A stretch of DNA of 64,000 bases from Streptomyces alboniger (lineage in GTDB: Bacteria; Actinomycetota; Actinomycetes; Streptomycetales; Streptomycetaceae): contig NZ_CP023695.1 of the NCBI RefSeq assembly GCF_008704395.1, positions 2,666,001-2,730,000 of the forward strand, in the 5' to 3' direction. The translations under genes were made by a program, and so were the position numbers. Of this stretch, positions 44,151 through 52,734 are shown in pieces; the stretch's first letter is position 1, and each line of letters begins with the position of its first letter. Below the pieces are notes generated by a model. The model did no database searches, had not been told where the DNA came from, and worked only from the letters and a program-made list of their open reading frames with translations.

Positions 44151-45557
44151 ATGCACGACGCACCCCCCGATGAATCGGCACCCGGCACCGGGGAACCGCT
44201 CGGCACCGGGGAACCGCTCGGCGGCGGGCTCAAGCAGCGGCACCTCACCATGCTCGGGCTCGGCGGGGTCATCGGGGCCGGGCTCTTCGTGGGGTCGGGA
44301 GCGGGGATCGCGGTCGCGGGGCCCGGAATCGTCGTCTCGTATCTGATCGCGGGCGCGCTCGCGATGTGCGTGATGCGGATGCTGGGCGAGATGTCGGCGG
44401 CGATGCCCGCGTCGGGGTCGTTCTCCGTGCACGCGGAGCGGGCGCTCGGCCGCTGGGCCGGGTTCAGCGTCGGCTGGCTCTACTGGTTCCTGCTGGTGGT
44501 CGTGCTCGCCGTGGAGGCGACCGGCGCCGCGCAGATCGCCCACGGCTGGGCGCCGGCGGTCCCGCAGTGGGCCTGGGTGCTGGTCTTCATGCTCGTCTTC
44601 ACGGGCGCCAACCTCGCGGCGGTGAAGAACTTCGGCGAGTTCGAGTTCTGGTTCGCGGCGCTGAAGATCTTCGCGATCGTGGCGTTCCTGCTGCTCGGAC
44701 TGCTCGCGATCTTCGGGGTGCTGCCGGACACCGACCCCACGGGCCTCACCCACCTCACCGGTGACGGCGGTTTCCTGCCCAACGGCTGGGAGGGCGTGAT
44801 CTCCGGGGTCCTCGCGGTCGTCTTCGCCTTCGGCGGCCTGGAGGTCGTCACGATCGCGGCCGCCGAGTCCGACGACCCGGTCCGCTCGGTCGCCCGCGCG
44901 GTGCGCAGCGCCGTCTACCGCATCCTCTTCTTCTACGTCGGCTCGATGCTGGTCATCGTGACCGTGCTGCCGTGGACCGCGCAGAAGGCGGGGGCCAGCC
45001 CGTACGTCACGGTGCTCGACTCCATCGGCGTGCCGTCCGCCGGGACGATCATGAACATCGTGGTGTTCGTGGCCCTGCTCTCGGCGCTCAACGCCAATCT
45101 GTACGGGTCCTCCCGGATGGTCTTCTCCCTCGCCGAGCGCGGCGAGGCACCGAAGGCGCTCCTGAAGGTGTCCGGCGGCGGGGTGCCGCGCCGCGCGGTC
45201 CTCGCCTCGGTCGCGTTCGGGTTCGTATCGGTCGTACTCAATCTGAAGTGGCCCGACTCGGTCTTTCTCTACATGCTCAACTCGGTCGGCGCGGTGCTGC
45301 TGTTCGTCTGGGCGCTCATCGCGGTGTCGCAGCTGCGGCTGCGGCGGCGCATCGAGCGCGAGGCCCCGGAGCGGCTGGTGCTGCGGATGTGGGCCTTCCC
45401 GTATCTGACCTGGGTGGCGCTGGCCGCGATGGCCGCCGTGCTCGGCCTGATGCTGACCGACGACGGGGCGCGGCCGCAGCTTCTGTGGTCGGCGGGCGCG
45501 ACGGGGCTCGTACTGGCGGTGGCGGGGCTGCGGGAGTGGCGCGAGCGGCGAGCGTGA
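44151..45557 (+). CDS. amino acid permease (APC superfamily), paralogue 2
   Basis: This 468-residue permease is closely related to the genes at 40412 and 45748. It has GGVIGAGLFVGSGAG in helix 1, EMSAAMPASGSFSVHAERA, NFGEFEFWFAALK and NANLYGSSRM. The short N-terminal tail contains a duplicated GTGEPL encoded by an 18-bp direct repeat. ATG 44151 lacks a strong ribosome site; a GTG at 44061 in the same frame is an alternative but gives an unusual N-terminus. The substrate is unknown. Confidence 0.9.
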   Translation: MHDAPPDESAPGTGEPLGTGEPLGGGLKQRHLTMLGLGGVIGAGLFVGSGAGIAVAGPGIVVSYLIAGALAMCVMRMLGEMSAAMPASGSFSVHAERALGRWAGFSVGWLYWFLLVVVLAVEATGAAQIAHGWAPAVPQWAWVLVFMLVFTGANLAAVKNFGEFEFWFAALKIFAIVAFLLLGLLAIFGVLPDTDPTGLTHLTGDGGFLPNGWEGVISGVLAVVFAFGGLEVVTIAAAESDDPVRSVARAVRSAVYRILFFYVGSMLVIVTVLPWTAQKAGASPYVTVLDSIGVPSAGTIMNIVVFVALLSALNANLYGSSRMVFSLAERGEAPKALLKVSGGGVPRRAVLASVAFGFVSVVLNLKWPDSVFLYMLNSVGAVLLFVWALIAVSQLRLRRRIEREAPERLVLRMWAFPYLTWVALAAMAAVLGLMLTDDGARPQLLWSAGATGLVLAVAGLREWRERRA

Positions 45558-45747
45558 AGTTTCCGTGAACGTGGTGTGTCCATTTCTTCACGTGGTGTAG
45601 GCGTCGTGTCCGTATAGCGGTCAGCCATTCCCTGTCAGCGGTACCGGACTTCAGACTGTGGGCCCGCTCGACCCCGCTCGAACGCGGCTCGATCCTCGTT
45701 CGTCCCCCGCTCGTCTCCCCGTCTCGGCTAGTGAACAGGGCACGCCC

Positions 45748-47175
45748 ATGTCTCGGACGTCCACCTCCCAGGACGCAGCACCAGCACCTGATGCGGCACC
45801 CAAGGCCGACTCCCCCCTCGTCCACGGCCTCAAGCAGCGGCACCTCTCCATGATCGCCCTCGGCGGCGTGATCGGCGCCGGGCTCTTCGTGGGCTCCGGG
45901 GCGGGCATCGCCGCGGCGGGGCCCTCGATCGTCCTCGCCTACGCGATATCCGGCGCCCTCGTCATGCTCGTGATGCGCATGCTGGGCGAGATGTCGGCCG
46001 CCAACCCGGCCTCGGGCTCCTTCTCCGTCCACGCCGAGCGGGCCATCGGCCCCTGGGCGGGCTTCACCGCGGGCTGGGGCTTCTGGTTCCTGCTCTGCGT
46101 CGCCGTCGGCCTTGAGGGCATCGGCGCCGCGAACATCATGGTGGGCTGGTTCCCCGACACCCCGCAGTGGGCCTGGGTCGCCCTGTTCATGCTGGTGTTC
46201 TGCGGCGCGAACCTGACGGCCGTGAAGAACTTCGGCGAGTTCGAGTTCTGGTTCGCCGCCCTCAAGGTCGGCGCCATCACGCTCTTCCTCGGCATCGGCA
46301 CCCTCGCCATCCTCGGCATCCTGCCCGGCTCGGACGCCCCGGCCCCCGGCCTCGGCAACCTCACGGGCGACGGCGGCTTCATGCCGAACGGCACGGACGG
46401 CCTGATCATCGGCCTCCTCGCCTCGGTCTTCGCGTACGGCGGTCTGGAGACCGTCACCATCGCGGCCGCCGAGTCCGAGAACCCGGTCCACAGCGTCGCC
46501 AAGGCCGTGCGCACGGCGATGTGGCGCATCGCCCTCTTCTACGTCGGCTCCATGCTCGTCGTCGTCACGCTGCTCCCCTGGGACAACAAGGAAGTCGTGG
46601 CCAAGGGCCCCTACGTCGCCACCCTGGACCACCTCGGCATCCCCGGCGCCGGCCAGATCATGAACGTCATCGTCCTGATCGCCCTGCTCTCCGCGATGAA
46701 CGCCAACATCTACGGCGCCTCCCGCATGTCGTACTCCCTGATCGAGCGCGGCCAGGGCCCCAAGGTGCTCGGCCGGGTCGACAGCGGCGTGCCGCGCCTG
46801 GCCGTCCTCGCCTCCTCGGTCTTCGGCTTCGTCTGCGTGCTGCTCAGCTACTGGAGCCCCGACAAGGTCTTCCCCTGGCTGCTCAACATGATCGGCGCGA
46901 TGATCCTGGTCGTCTGGATCTTCATCGCCGTCTCGCAGCTGATCCTGCGCCGCAGGACGGAACGCGAGGAGCCGCAGAAGCTCGTCGTGAAGATGTGGGC
47001 CTACCCCTTCCTCACCTGGGTGGCGCTGGCCGGGATGGCGTACATCTTCTACTTGATGACCGAGCAGCCGGACACCCGCAAGCAGCTCCTCGCCACCGGA
47101 ACGCTGACGCTGTGCCTCGCGGTCATCGGCTTCGTCCGGCAGCGGCTCGCCGAGAAGCGCGCCATCTCCTCCTGA
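45748..47175 (+). CDS. amino acid permease (APC superfamily), paralogue 3
   Basis: This 475-residue permease has the same family motifs as its two neighbours (GGVIGAGLFVGSGAG, NFGEFEFWFAALK, NANIYGASRM). The N-terminal Ala/Pro/Asp tail differs. ATG 45748 is chosen by alignment with the paralogues. It follows paralogue 2 by 190 bases that contain the direct repeat ACGTGGTGT and probably its own promoter. The three permeases look like products of duplication. Confidence 0.91.
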   Translation: MSRTSTSQDAAPAPDAAPKADSPLVHGLKQRHLSMIALGGVIGAGLFVGSGAGIAAAGPSIVLAYAISGALVMLVMRMLGEMSAANPASGSFSVHAERAIGPWAGFTAGWGFWFLLCVAVGLEGIGAANIMVGWFPDTPQWAWVALFMLVFCGANLTAVKNFGEFEFWFAALKVGAITLFLGIGTLAILGILPGSDAPAPGLGNLTGDGGFMPNGTDGLIIGLLASVFAYGGLETVTIAAAESENPVHSVAKAVRTAMWRIALFYVGSMLVVVTLLPWDNKEVVAKGPYVATLDHLGIPGAGQIMNVIVLIALLSAMNANIYGASRMSYSLIERGQGPKVLGRVDSGVPRLAVLASSVFGFVCVLLSYWSPDKVFPWLLNMIGAMILVVWIFIAVSQLILRRRTEREEPQKLVVKMWAYPFLTWVALAGMAYIFYLMTEQPDTRKQLLATGTLTLCLAVIGFVRQRLAEKRAISS

Positions 47176-47177
47176 GC

Positions 47178-47217
47178 GGCCTCCCCCTCCACCGGGAGGC
47201 GGCCTCCCCCTCCACCG
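47178..47217 (+). terminator. hairpin with 17-bp direct repeat after permease 3
   Basis: GCCTCCC (47179-47185) pairs with GGGAGGC (47194-47200) just after the stop codon. The 17-base sequence GGCCTCCCCCTCCACCG is then repeated at 47201-47217. Confidence 0.5.
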
Positions 47218-47303
47218 AACCACCGGTCAACCGTCTCCAGCCCTAGGTCGAAGGGCCGATGCCCCCTGCCCTGTCCGAGCCCCCTTCTGCTGCTAGCCTG
47301 CAC

Positions 47304-47320
47304 TTGCATATCGGTTGCAA
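47304..47320. promoter_or_regulatory. Nur-type nickel operator at the sodF promoter
   Basis: TTGCAT-ATCGG-TTGCAA fits the remembered Nur box tTGCaa-N5-ttGCAA of Streptomyces. Just upstream is TAGCCT (47294-47299), a possible -10, so the box would cover the transcription start and block it. This agrees with known repression of sodF by nickel-bound Nur. Binding is inferred from the match. Confidence 0.7.
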
Positions 47321-47364
47321 TAAGCAGGTCGCACTAAGCACAGCAGCAGTCGGAGGGCTCGGAC

Positions 47365-48015
47365 ATGGCCATTTACACGCTTCCAGAACTTCCGTACGAC
47401 TACGCGGCGCTCGAGCCGGTCATCAACCCCCAGATCATCGAGCTGCACCACGACAAGCACCACGCGGCGTATGTGAAGGGCGCGAACGACACCCTTGAGC
47501 AGCTGGAGGAGGCGCGCGACAAGGAGACGTGGGGCGCCATCAACGGCCTGGAGAAGAACCTGGCCTTCCACCTCTCCGGCCACATCCTGCACAGCATCTA
47601 CTGGCACAACATGAACAGCCCCAAGGACGGTGGCGGCGGTGAGCCGCTGGCCGCCGACGGTGTCGGCGAGCTGGCGGACGCGATCGCCGAGTCCTTCGGC
47701 TCCTTCGCCAAGTTCAAGGCCCAGCTGACCAAGGCCTCGGCGACCACGCAGGGTTCGGGCTGGGGCGTGCTCGCCTACGAGCCGCTCAGCGGCCGCCTCA
47801 TCGTCGAGCAGGTCTACGACCACCAGGGCAACGTCGGCCAGGGCTCGACTCCGATCCTGGTCTTCGACGCCTGGGAGCACGCCTTCTACCTCCAGTACAA
47901 GAACCAGAAGGTCGACTTCATCGAGGCCATGTGGCAGGTCGTCAACTGGCAGGACGTCGCCAAGCGTTACGAGGCCGCCAAGCAGCGCGTGAACAGCCTG
48001 CTGCTGACCCCGTGA
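47365..48015 (+). CDS. sodF: superoxide dismutase, Fe type
   Basis: This 216-residue SOD of the Fe/Mn family has its metal ligands visible: His in [12 protein letters not shown], His in [12 protein letters not shown], and the Asp/His pair in [13 protein letters not shown]. By context (a Nur-type operator) it is the iron enzyme SodF, repressed when nickel is available for the Ni-SOD. It detoxifies superoxide in the cytoplasm. The ribosome site is GGAGGG. Confidence 0.93.
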   Translation: MAIYTLPELPYDYAALEPVINPQIIELHHDKHHAAYVKGANDTLEQLEEARDKETWGAINGLEKNLAFHLSGHILHSIYWHNMNSPKDGGGGEPLAADGVGELADAIAESFGSFAKFKAQLTKASATTQGSGWGVLAYEPLSGRLIVEQVYDHQGNVGQGSTPILVFDAWEHAFYLQYKNQKVDFIEAMWQVVNWQDVAKRYEAAKQRVNSLLLTP

Positions 48016-48069
48016 GAACGTCCTGCCTCGTGATCGTCTTCTCAACTTTCGCCGAGGCAGGCGGATAGA

Positions 48070-48110
48070 CGAAAGGCCCCCGTGAGGACGTGACTCACGG
48101 GGGCCTTTCG
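48070..48110. terminator. bidirectional terminator, sodF / DsbA-family gene
   Basis: Perfect 17-bp stem (CGAAAGGCCCCCGTGAG and its complement) with a 7-base loop between convergent genes. Confidence 0.85.
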
Positions 48111-48127
48111 GTGGCTCTGGGGGCGGG

Positions 48128-48769
48128 TCAGTCGAAGATCGGGCCCTGCGTACGCGTGCGCTTGATCTCGTAGAAGCCCGGCGTCGATGCGACGAGCAGC
48201 GTGCCGTCCCACAGGCGCGCCGCGGCCTCGCCCTTGGGGGCCGGGGTGACGACCGGACCGAAGAAGGCGACCTGCTCGCCGTCGGCGCCGGGGACGGCGA
48301 TGACGGGCGTGCCGACCTCCTGGCCGACCTTGTCGATGCCCTCCTTGTGGGAGGCGCGCAGCTCGGTGTCGTAGGCGTCGGAGTCCATGTGGTCGGCGAG
48401 GTCGGCGGGCAGCCCGACGTCCTCAAGGGCCCCGACGACGGCCTCGCGGGTGAGGCCCTCGCCGCGGTTGTGGATGCGGGTGCCGAGCGCGGTGTAGAGC
48501 TTGCCGGTGATCTCCTCGCCGTGCTTCTGCTGGGCGGCGATGACGACGCGCACCGGGCCCCAGGCCTCGTTCGCGAGCATGTCGCGGTAGTCCTCGGGAA
48601 GCTGGTCCAGCTTGTCCTCGTTCAGCACGGCGAGGCTCATCACGTGCCAGCGGACCTCGACGTCGCGGACCTTCTCCACTTCGAGCAACCAGCGCGACGC
48701 CATCCACGCCCAGGGGCACAGCGGGTCGAACCAGAAGTCGACCGGGGTCTTGCCGGTGTTCTCGGACAT
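48128..48769 (-). CDS. DsbA-family protein, mycothiol-dependent nitroreductase-like
   Basis: This 213-residue thioredoxin-fold protein resembles mycobacterial Rv2466c in length and layout (VDFWFDPLCPWAW, helical insertion, C-terminal GTPVIAVP with the cis-Pro). The active site reads CPWA. The first Cys (residue 18) is present, but the second position is Ala where I remember the mycobacterial protein having Cys, so it would be monothiol and depend on mycothiol. ATG 48769 has GGGAGAG upstream. It is convergent with sodF and divergent from pepN. Confidence 0.85.
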   Translation of the reverse strand: MSENTGKTPVDFWFDPLCPWAWMASRWLLEVEKVRDVEVRWHVMSLAVLNEDKLDQLPEDYRDMLANEAWGPVRVVIAAQQKHGEEITGKLYTALGTRIHNRGEGLTREAVVGALEDVGLPADLADHMDSDAYDTELRASHKEGIDKVGQEVGTPVIAVPGADGEQVAFFGPVVTPAPKGEAAARLWDGTLLVASTPGFYEIKRTRTQGPIFD

Positions 48770-48917
48770 GTCTCTCCCTAGGGAATGTGTTCGGCGCTTG
48801 GGGAGGGGAACGCCGGGGGTCGGCCAGGGCATTCCCGGATGTCGGCCGCCGGGGCCACATGCGAGGATCGTAGACATTCGAGATGCCAGTCATGCGAGTC
48901 ACAAGGGAGTGCCGCCC

Positions 48918-51485
48918 GTGCCCGGTGAGAATCTGTCCCGCGACGAGGCCCGCGAGAGGGCCGCGCTGCTGTCCGTCGATGGCTACGAGGTCTTTCTGGA
49001 CCTGCGCTCGGCGCTCGGCGAGAGCGGTCAGGAGCCGCGCACGTTCCGCTCGGTGACCACGATCCGCTTCCGCGCCGAGCCCGGCGCGGCGAGCTTCGCG
49101 GACCTGGTGGCGCCGAGCGTCACGGCCCTCTCCCTGAACGGCAAGGACCTGGACCCCGCCGAGGCCTTCGACGGCACCAGGATCGCGCTGGAGGACCTGG
49201 CCGAGGAGAACGAACTGGTGGTGGACGCCCAGTGCGCCTACAGCCGCACCGGTGAGGGCATGCACCGCTTCGTCGACCCCGAGGACGGCGAGGTCTACCT
49301 CTACACGCAGTACGAGCCCGCCGACGCCCGCCGCGTCTTCGCGAACTTCGAACAGCCGGACCTGAAGGCGCCCTACCGCTTCGAGGTGAAGGCCCCCGAG
49401 GGCTGGACGGTGTGGTCGAACGGCGTGGGCGAACTGACCGACGGCGTGTGGCGGTTCGCCGAGACCAAGCCGATCTCCACGTACATCACGGCGGTCGTGG
49501 CCGGCCCCTACCACTACGTGACCGACTCCTACGAGCGCGTCCTCGACGACGGCACGCGCCTGGAGATCCCCCTCGGCGCGATGTGCCGCAAGGGCCTCGC
49601 CCCGCACTTCGACGCCGACGACGTCTTCCTGGTGACCAAGCAGGGCCTGGACTTCTTCCACGACAACTTCGACTACCCCTACCCCTTCGGGAAGTACGAC
49701 CAGGCGTTCGTGCCGGAGTACAACCTGGGCGCGATGGAGAACCCCGGCCTGGTCACGTTCCGCGAGGAGTTCATCTTCCGCGGCAAGGTGACCCAGGCGT
49801 CGTACGAGCGCCGGGCCAACGTGATCCTCCACGAGATGGCCCACATGTGGTTCGGCGACCTGGTCACCATGCGGTGGTGGGACGACCTGTGGCTCAAGGA
49901 GTCCTTCGCCGACTTCATGGGCTCCTTCTCGATGGTCGAGGCGACCCGCTTCACCAACGGCTGGATCACCTTCGCCAACAACCGCAAGGCCTGGGCCTAC
50001 CGCGCCGACCAGCTGCCCTCCACGCACCCCGTGACGGCCGACATCCGCGACCTGGAGGACGCCAAGCTCAACTTCGACGGGATCACGTACGCCAAGGGCG
50101 CCTCGGTCCTCAAGCAACTCGTCGCCTACGTGGGACGCGACGCCTTCCTGGAGGGCGCCCGGCGCTACTTCAAGCGCCACGCCTACGGCAACACGGTCCT
50201 CGGCGACCTGCTGTCCGTCCTGGAGGAGACGTCCGGGCGCGACATGGCCTCCTGGTCGCGGTCCTGGCTCCAGACGGCCGGTGTCAACTCCCTCACCCCG
50301 CAGGTCATCCTGAACGCGGAGGGCCGGATCACCGAGCTGTCCGTGCTCCAGGAGGCCGCCGAGTCCCACCCCGAGCTGCGCCCGCACCGGGTGGCGGTGG
50401 GCCTGTACCGCAGGGCGGCCGGCGGCGAGCTGGAGCGGTACGCCCGCGCCGAGATCGACGTCGACGGCCCGCGCACGGTGGTGGCCGAGCTGGCCGGGGA
50501 GGCGGCGCCCGAGCTGATCCTGGCCAACGACGACGACCTGACGTACTGCAAGGTCCGGTTCGACGAGAACTCCCTCGCGACGCTGCGGGAGCACCTCGGC
50601 GACATCGCCGACCCGCTGGCCCGGGCGCTGTGCTGGTCGGCGCTGTGGAACCTCACGCGGGACGGGCTGATGCCGGCCCGTGACTTCATCGGCCTGGTGC
50701 TGCGTTTCGCCGGGCGCGAGAGCGACATCGGCGTGTTGCAGATGCTGCACTCGTGGACCAGCTCCGCCCTCACGCACTACGCCGCGCCCGACTGGCGCGA
50801 GGAGGGCGGCCGGGCGCTCGCCGAGGGGGCGCTGCGAGAGCTGCGGATCGCCGAGCCGGGCAGCCAGCACCAGCTGACGTGGGCGCGGTTCTTCGCGGCG
50901 GTGGCCTCCTCGGCGGCCGACCTGCAACTGCTCCAGGGCCTGCTGGCCGGCACGGCCAGGATCGACGGCCTGGACGTCGACCAGGAGCTGCGCTGGGCGC
51001 TCCTCGGCCCGCTGGCCGCGCACGGCGCCGCCGGTGAGGACGTCCTCGCGGCCGAGCTGGCCCGGGACGACACGGCTTCCGGCAAGCGGCACCACGTGCG
51101 GTGCCTGGCCGCGCGGCCCTCGGCGGCGGTCAAGGCACAGGCGTGGGCCGCCGTGGTGGAGTCGGACGCGCTGTCCAACGCGCTGGTCGAGGCGACGATC
51201 GCGGGGTTCGCCCAGCCGTCGCAGCGGGAGCTGATCGCTCCTTACGTCTCGAAGTACTTCGACGCGATCGAGCGCGTCTGGTCGGAGCGGTCCATCCAGA
51301 TCGGCATGGATGTGGTGCGGGGCCTGTTCCCGCACCTGCGGGACGACGAGGGCACCCTGGCGGCGACGGACGCGTGGCTCACCACCCACACCTCGGCCGC
51401 ACCGGCCCTGCGCCGCCTGGTCCTGGAAGCCAGGGACGACCTCGCCCGCGCGCTGCGGGCACAGGCTTGCGACGCGGGGGCCTAG
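48918..51485 (+). CDS. pepN: aminopeptidase N (M1 zinc metallopeptidase)
   Basis: This 855-residue enzyme has the exopeptidase motif GAMENPG and the zinc site HEMAHMWFGDLVT...KESFADFM (HEXXH-18-E). The C-terminal ERAP1-like helical domain is complete. It removes N-terminal residues from peptides in the cytoplasm. The length equals the Streptomyces PepN norm as I remember it. GTG 48918 (VPGENLS) has AGGGAG about nine bases upstream; GTG 48909 is an alternative. Confidence 0.96.
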   Translation: MPGENLSRDEARERAALLSVDGYEVFLDLRSALGESGQEPRTFRSVTTIRFRAEPGAASFADLVAPSVTALSLNGKDLDPAEAFDGTRIALEDLAEENELVVDAQCAYSRTGEGMHRFVDPEDGEVYLYTQYEPADARRVFANFEQPDLKAPYRFEVKAPEGWTVWSNGVGELTDGVWRFAETKPISTYITAVVAGPYHYVTDSYERVLDDGTRLEIPLGAMCRKGLAPHFDADDVFLVTKQGLDFFHDNFDYPYPFGKYDQAFVPEYNLGAMENPGLVTFREEFIFRGKVTQASYERRANVILHEMAHMWFGDLVTMRWWDDLWLKESFADFMGSFSMVEATRFTNGWITFANNRKAWAYRADQLPSTHPVTADIRDLEDAKLNFDGITYAKGASVLKQLVAYVGRDAFLEGARRYFKRHAYGNTVLGDLLSVLEETSGRDMASWSRSWLQTAGVNSLTPQVILNAEGRITELSVLQEAAESHPELRPHRVAVGLYRRAAGGELERYARAEIDVDGPRTVVAELAGEAAPELILANDDDLTYCKVRFDENSLATLREHLGDIADPLARALCWSALWNLTRDGLMPARDFIGLVLRFAGRESDIGVLQMLHSWTSSALTHYAAPDWREEGGRALAEGALRELRIAEPGSQHQLTWARFFAAVASSAADLQLLQGLLAGTARIDGLDVDQELRWALLGPLAAHGAAGEDVLAAELARDDTASGKRHHVRCLAARPSAAVKAQAWAAVVESDALSNALVEATIAGFAQPSQRELIAPYVSKYFDAIERVWSERSIQIGMDVVRGLFPHLRDDEGTLAATDAWLTTHTSAAPALRRLVLEARDDLARALRAQACDAGA

Positions 51486-51512
51486 GGCGGGTCCGCAAAG
51501 TCCCGCCCTAGG
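51481..51512 (+). terminator. terminator overlapping the pepN stop
   Basis: Perfect 11-bp stem CCTAGGGCGGG/CCCGCCCTAGG with a 10-base loop. The pepN TAG stop lies within the left arm. Confidence 0.7.
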
Positions 51513-51662
51513 GCGAGTCCGCCCAAAGGGCCCCGGTCCTCCGGGTGGAGCCGGAGATCATCGGCAGTCGAACGCTCGTGCTTTAGGGCGAGCTTGTCCG
51601 GTTTTGTCGACGGAACTGTAACAGCGGTTAGAGGGCGGAGCGGCCGAGGGAACGACCCCGGC

Positions 51663-52718
51663 ATGAACCACAACGCCCCGCCCTCCCCGCTCCCCCTCCA
51701 GCGCCTCTCCCACATCCGGCCCCGCGTCCTCAGCAGCGCCCAGCTCCGCGAGCACGGAGTCTCCGCCGCCGACGCCGGCGCCCACTGCCGCCCCGGCGGG
51801 CCCTGGCAGCAGATCCTGCCGGGCGTATGCCTGTTGCACCCCGGCCCGCCGACCAGCGAGGAGCGGCTGCACGGCGCCCTGCTGTACGCGGGGCGCCCGC
51901 CCGCCCGCGAGGCGCGAGCCGTGCCCGCGCAGCCCGGCGCGGGCGAACCGCACGCCCCGTACGCCGACGCGATGATCACGGGCCTCGCGGCGCTCACCCT
52001 GCACCGCTTCTCGTCCGCTCCCCCGCTGCTCTCCCAGGACCGCATCGACGTCCTGGTGCCCCGCACCCGCCGCCTGCGGTCCGTCGGCTTCGTCCGGCTG
52101 GTGCGCGGCGCCGCGCTGCCGACTCCCCAGCAGATCACGGGCGTTCCCGTGGCCCCCGTGCCCCGCGCACTCGCCGACGCGGTGGCGCAGCTCACCGATG
52201 CGGGTGCCGTACGGCGGCTGCTCACCGAGGCGGTGCGCGGTGGGTACTGCGAACCCGCCGCGATCGTGCGGGAGTTGAGTTACGCACGGCTGCTGGCCCT
52301 GCCGCACGTCGTGGACGCCGTGGACTCGCTGCTCGCCGAGGGGCGGGCCATCGCGGAGGACAGGCTGTACCGGCTGGTCGCCGAGCACGGCCTGCCCGAC
52401 CCGCTGTGGAACGTCGATCTGCGTCTGCCCGGTGGCCCGCACCTCGGTGGAGTCGACGCCTTCTGGCCGGACCAGGCCGTCGCCGTGGAGCTGGACACCC
52501 GCGCGCCCCGCCAGGGCCTGCGCCAGGAGGACGAGGCCCTGTGGTCCGAGTACGCCCGCAAGCGCGAGCACTTGGAGCGGCTCGGCATCACCGTCGTACA
52601 CATCACCCCGAAGAAGCTCAGGGACTCGGCGGAGCAGCAGGCGACCGTCCTGCGGACGGCGCTGATGGCGTCCAACGACCGCGAACCGGCGGCGTACGTC
52701 GTGGTGCTCCCCCGTTAG
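51663..52718 (+). CDS. AbiEi-like/DUF559-type protein with Vsr-like nuclease fold
   Basis: This 351-residue protein has an N-terminal winged-helix-like region (LSSAQLREHGVSAADAGAH...LLHPGPP) as in AbiEi-type antitoxin proteins. The C-terminal PD-(D/E)XK/Vsr-like core includes VDAFWPDQAVAVELDT, then YARKREHLERLGITVVHITP. In this family the nuclease core is often inactive, and the real role is unclear. No partner toxin is adjacent. The ATG has GGGAA about nine bases upstream. Confidence 0.75.
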   Translation: MNHNAPPSPLPLQRLSHIRPRVLSSAQLREHGVSAADAGAHCRPGGPWQQILPGVCLLHPGPPTSEERLHGALLYAGRPPAREARAVPAQPGAGEPHAPYADAMITGLAALTLHRFSSAPPLLSQDRIDVLVPRTRRLRSVGFVRLVRGAALPTPQQITGVPVAPVPRALADAVAQLTDAGAVRRLLTEAVRGGYCEPAAIVRELSYARLLALPHVVDAVDSLLAEGRAIAEDRLYRLVAEHGLPDPLWNVDLRLPGGPHLGGVDAFWPDQAVAVELDTRAPRQGLRQEDEALWSEYARKREHLERLGITVVHITPKKLRDSAEQQATVLRTALMASNDREPAAYVVVLPR

Positions 52719-52734
52719 CCGCCCCTGTCGCGCC

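Noticed and set aside
51663..52718. The DUF559/AbiEi-like gene as part of an anti-phage abortive infection system
   Set aside because: No AbiEii-like toxin or other defence gene lies beside it, so a defence role is not supported here.
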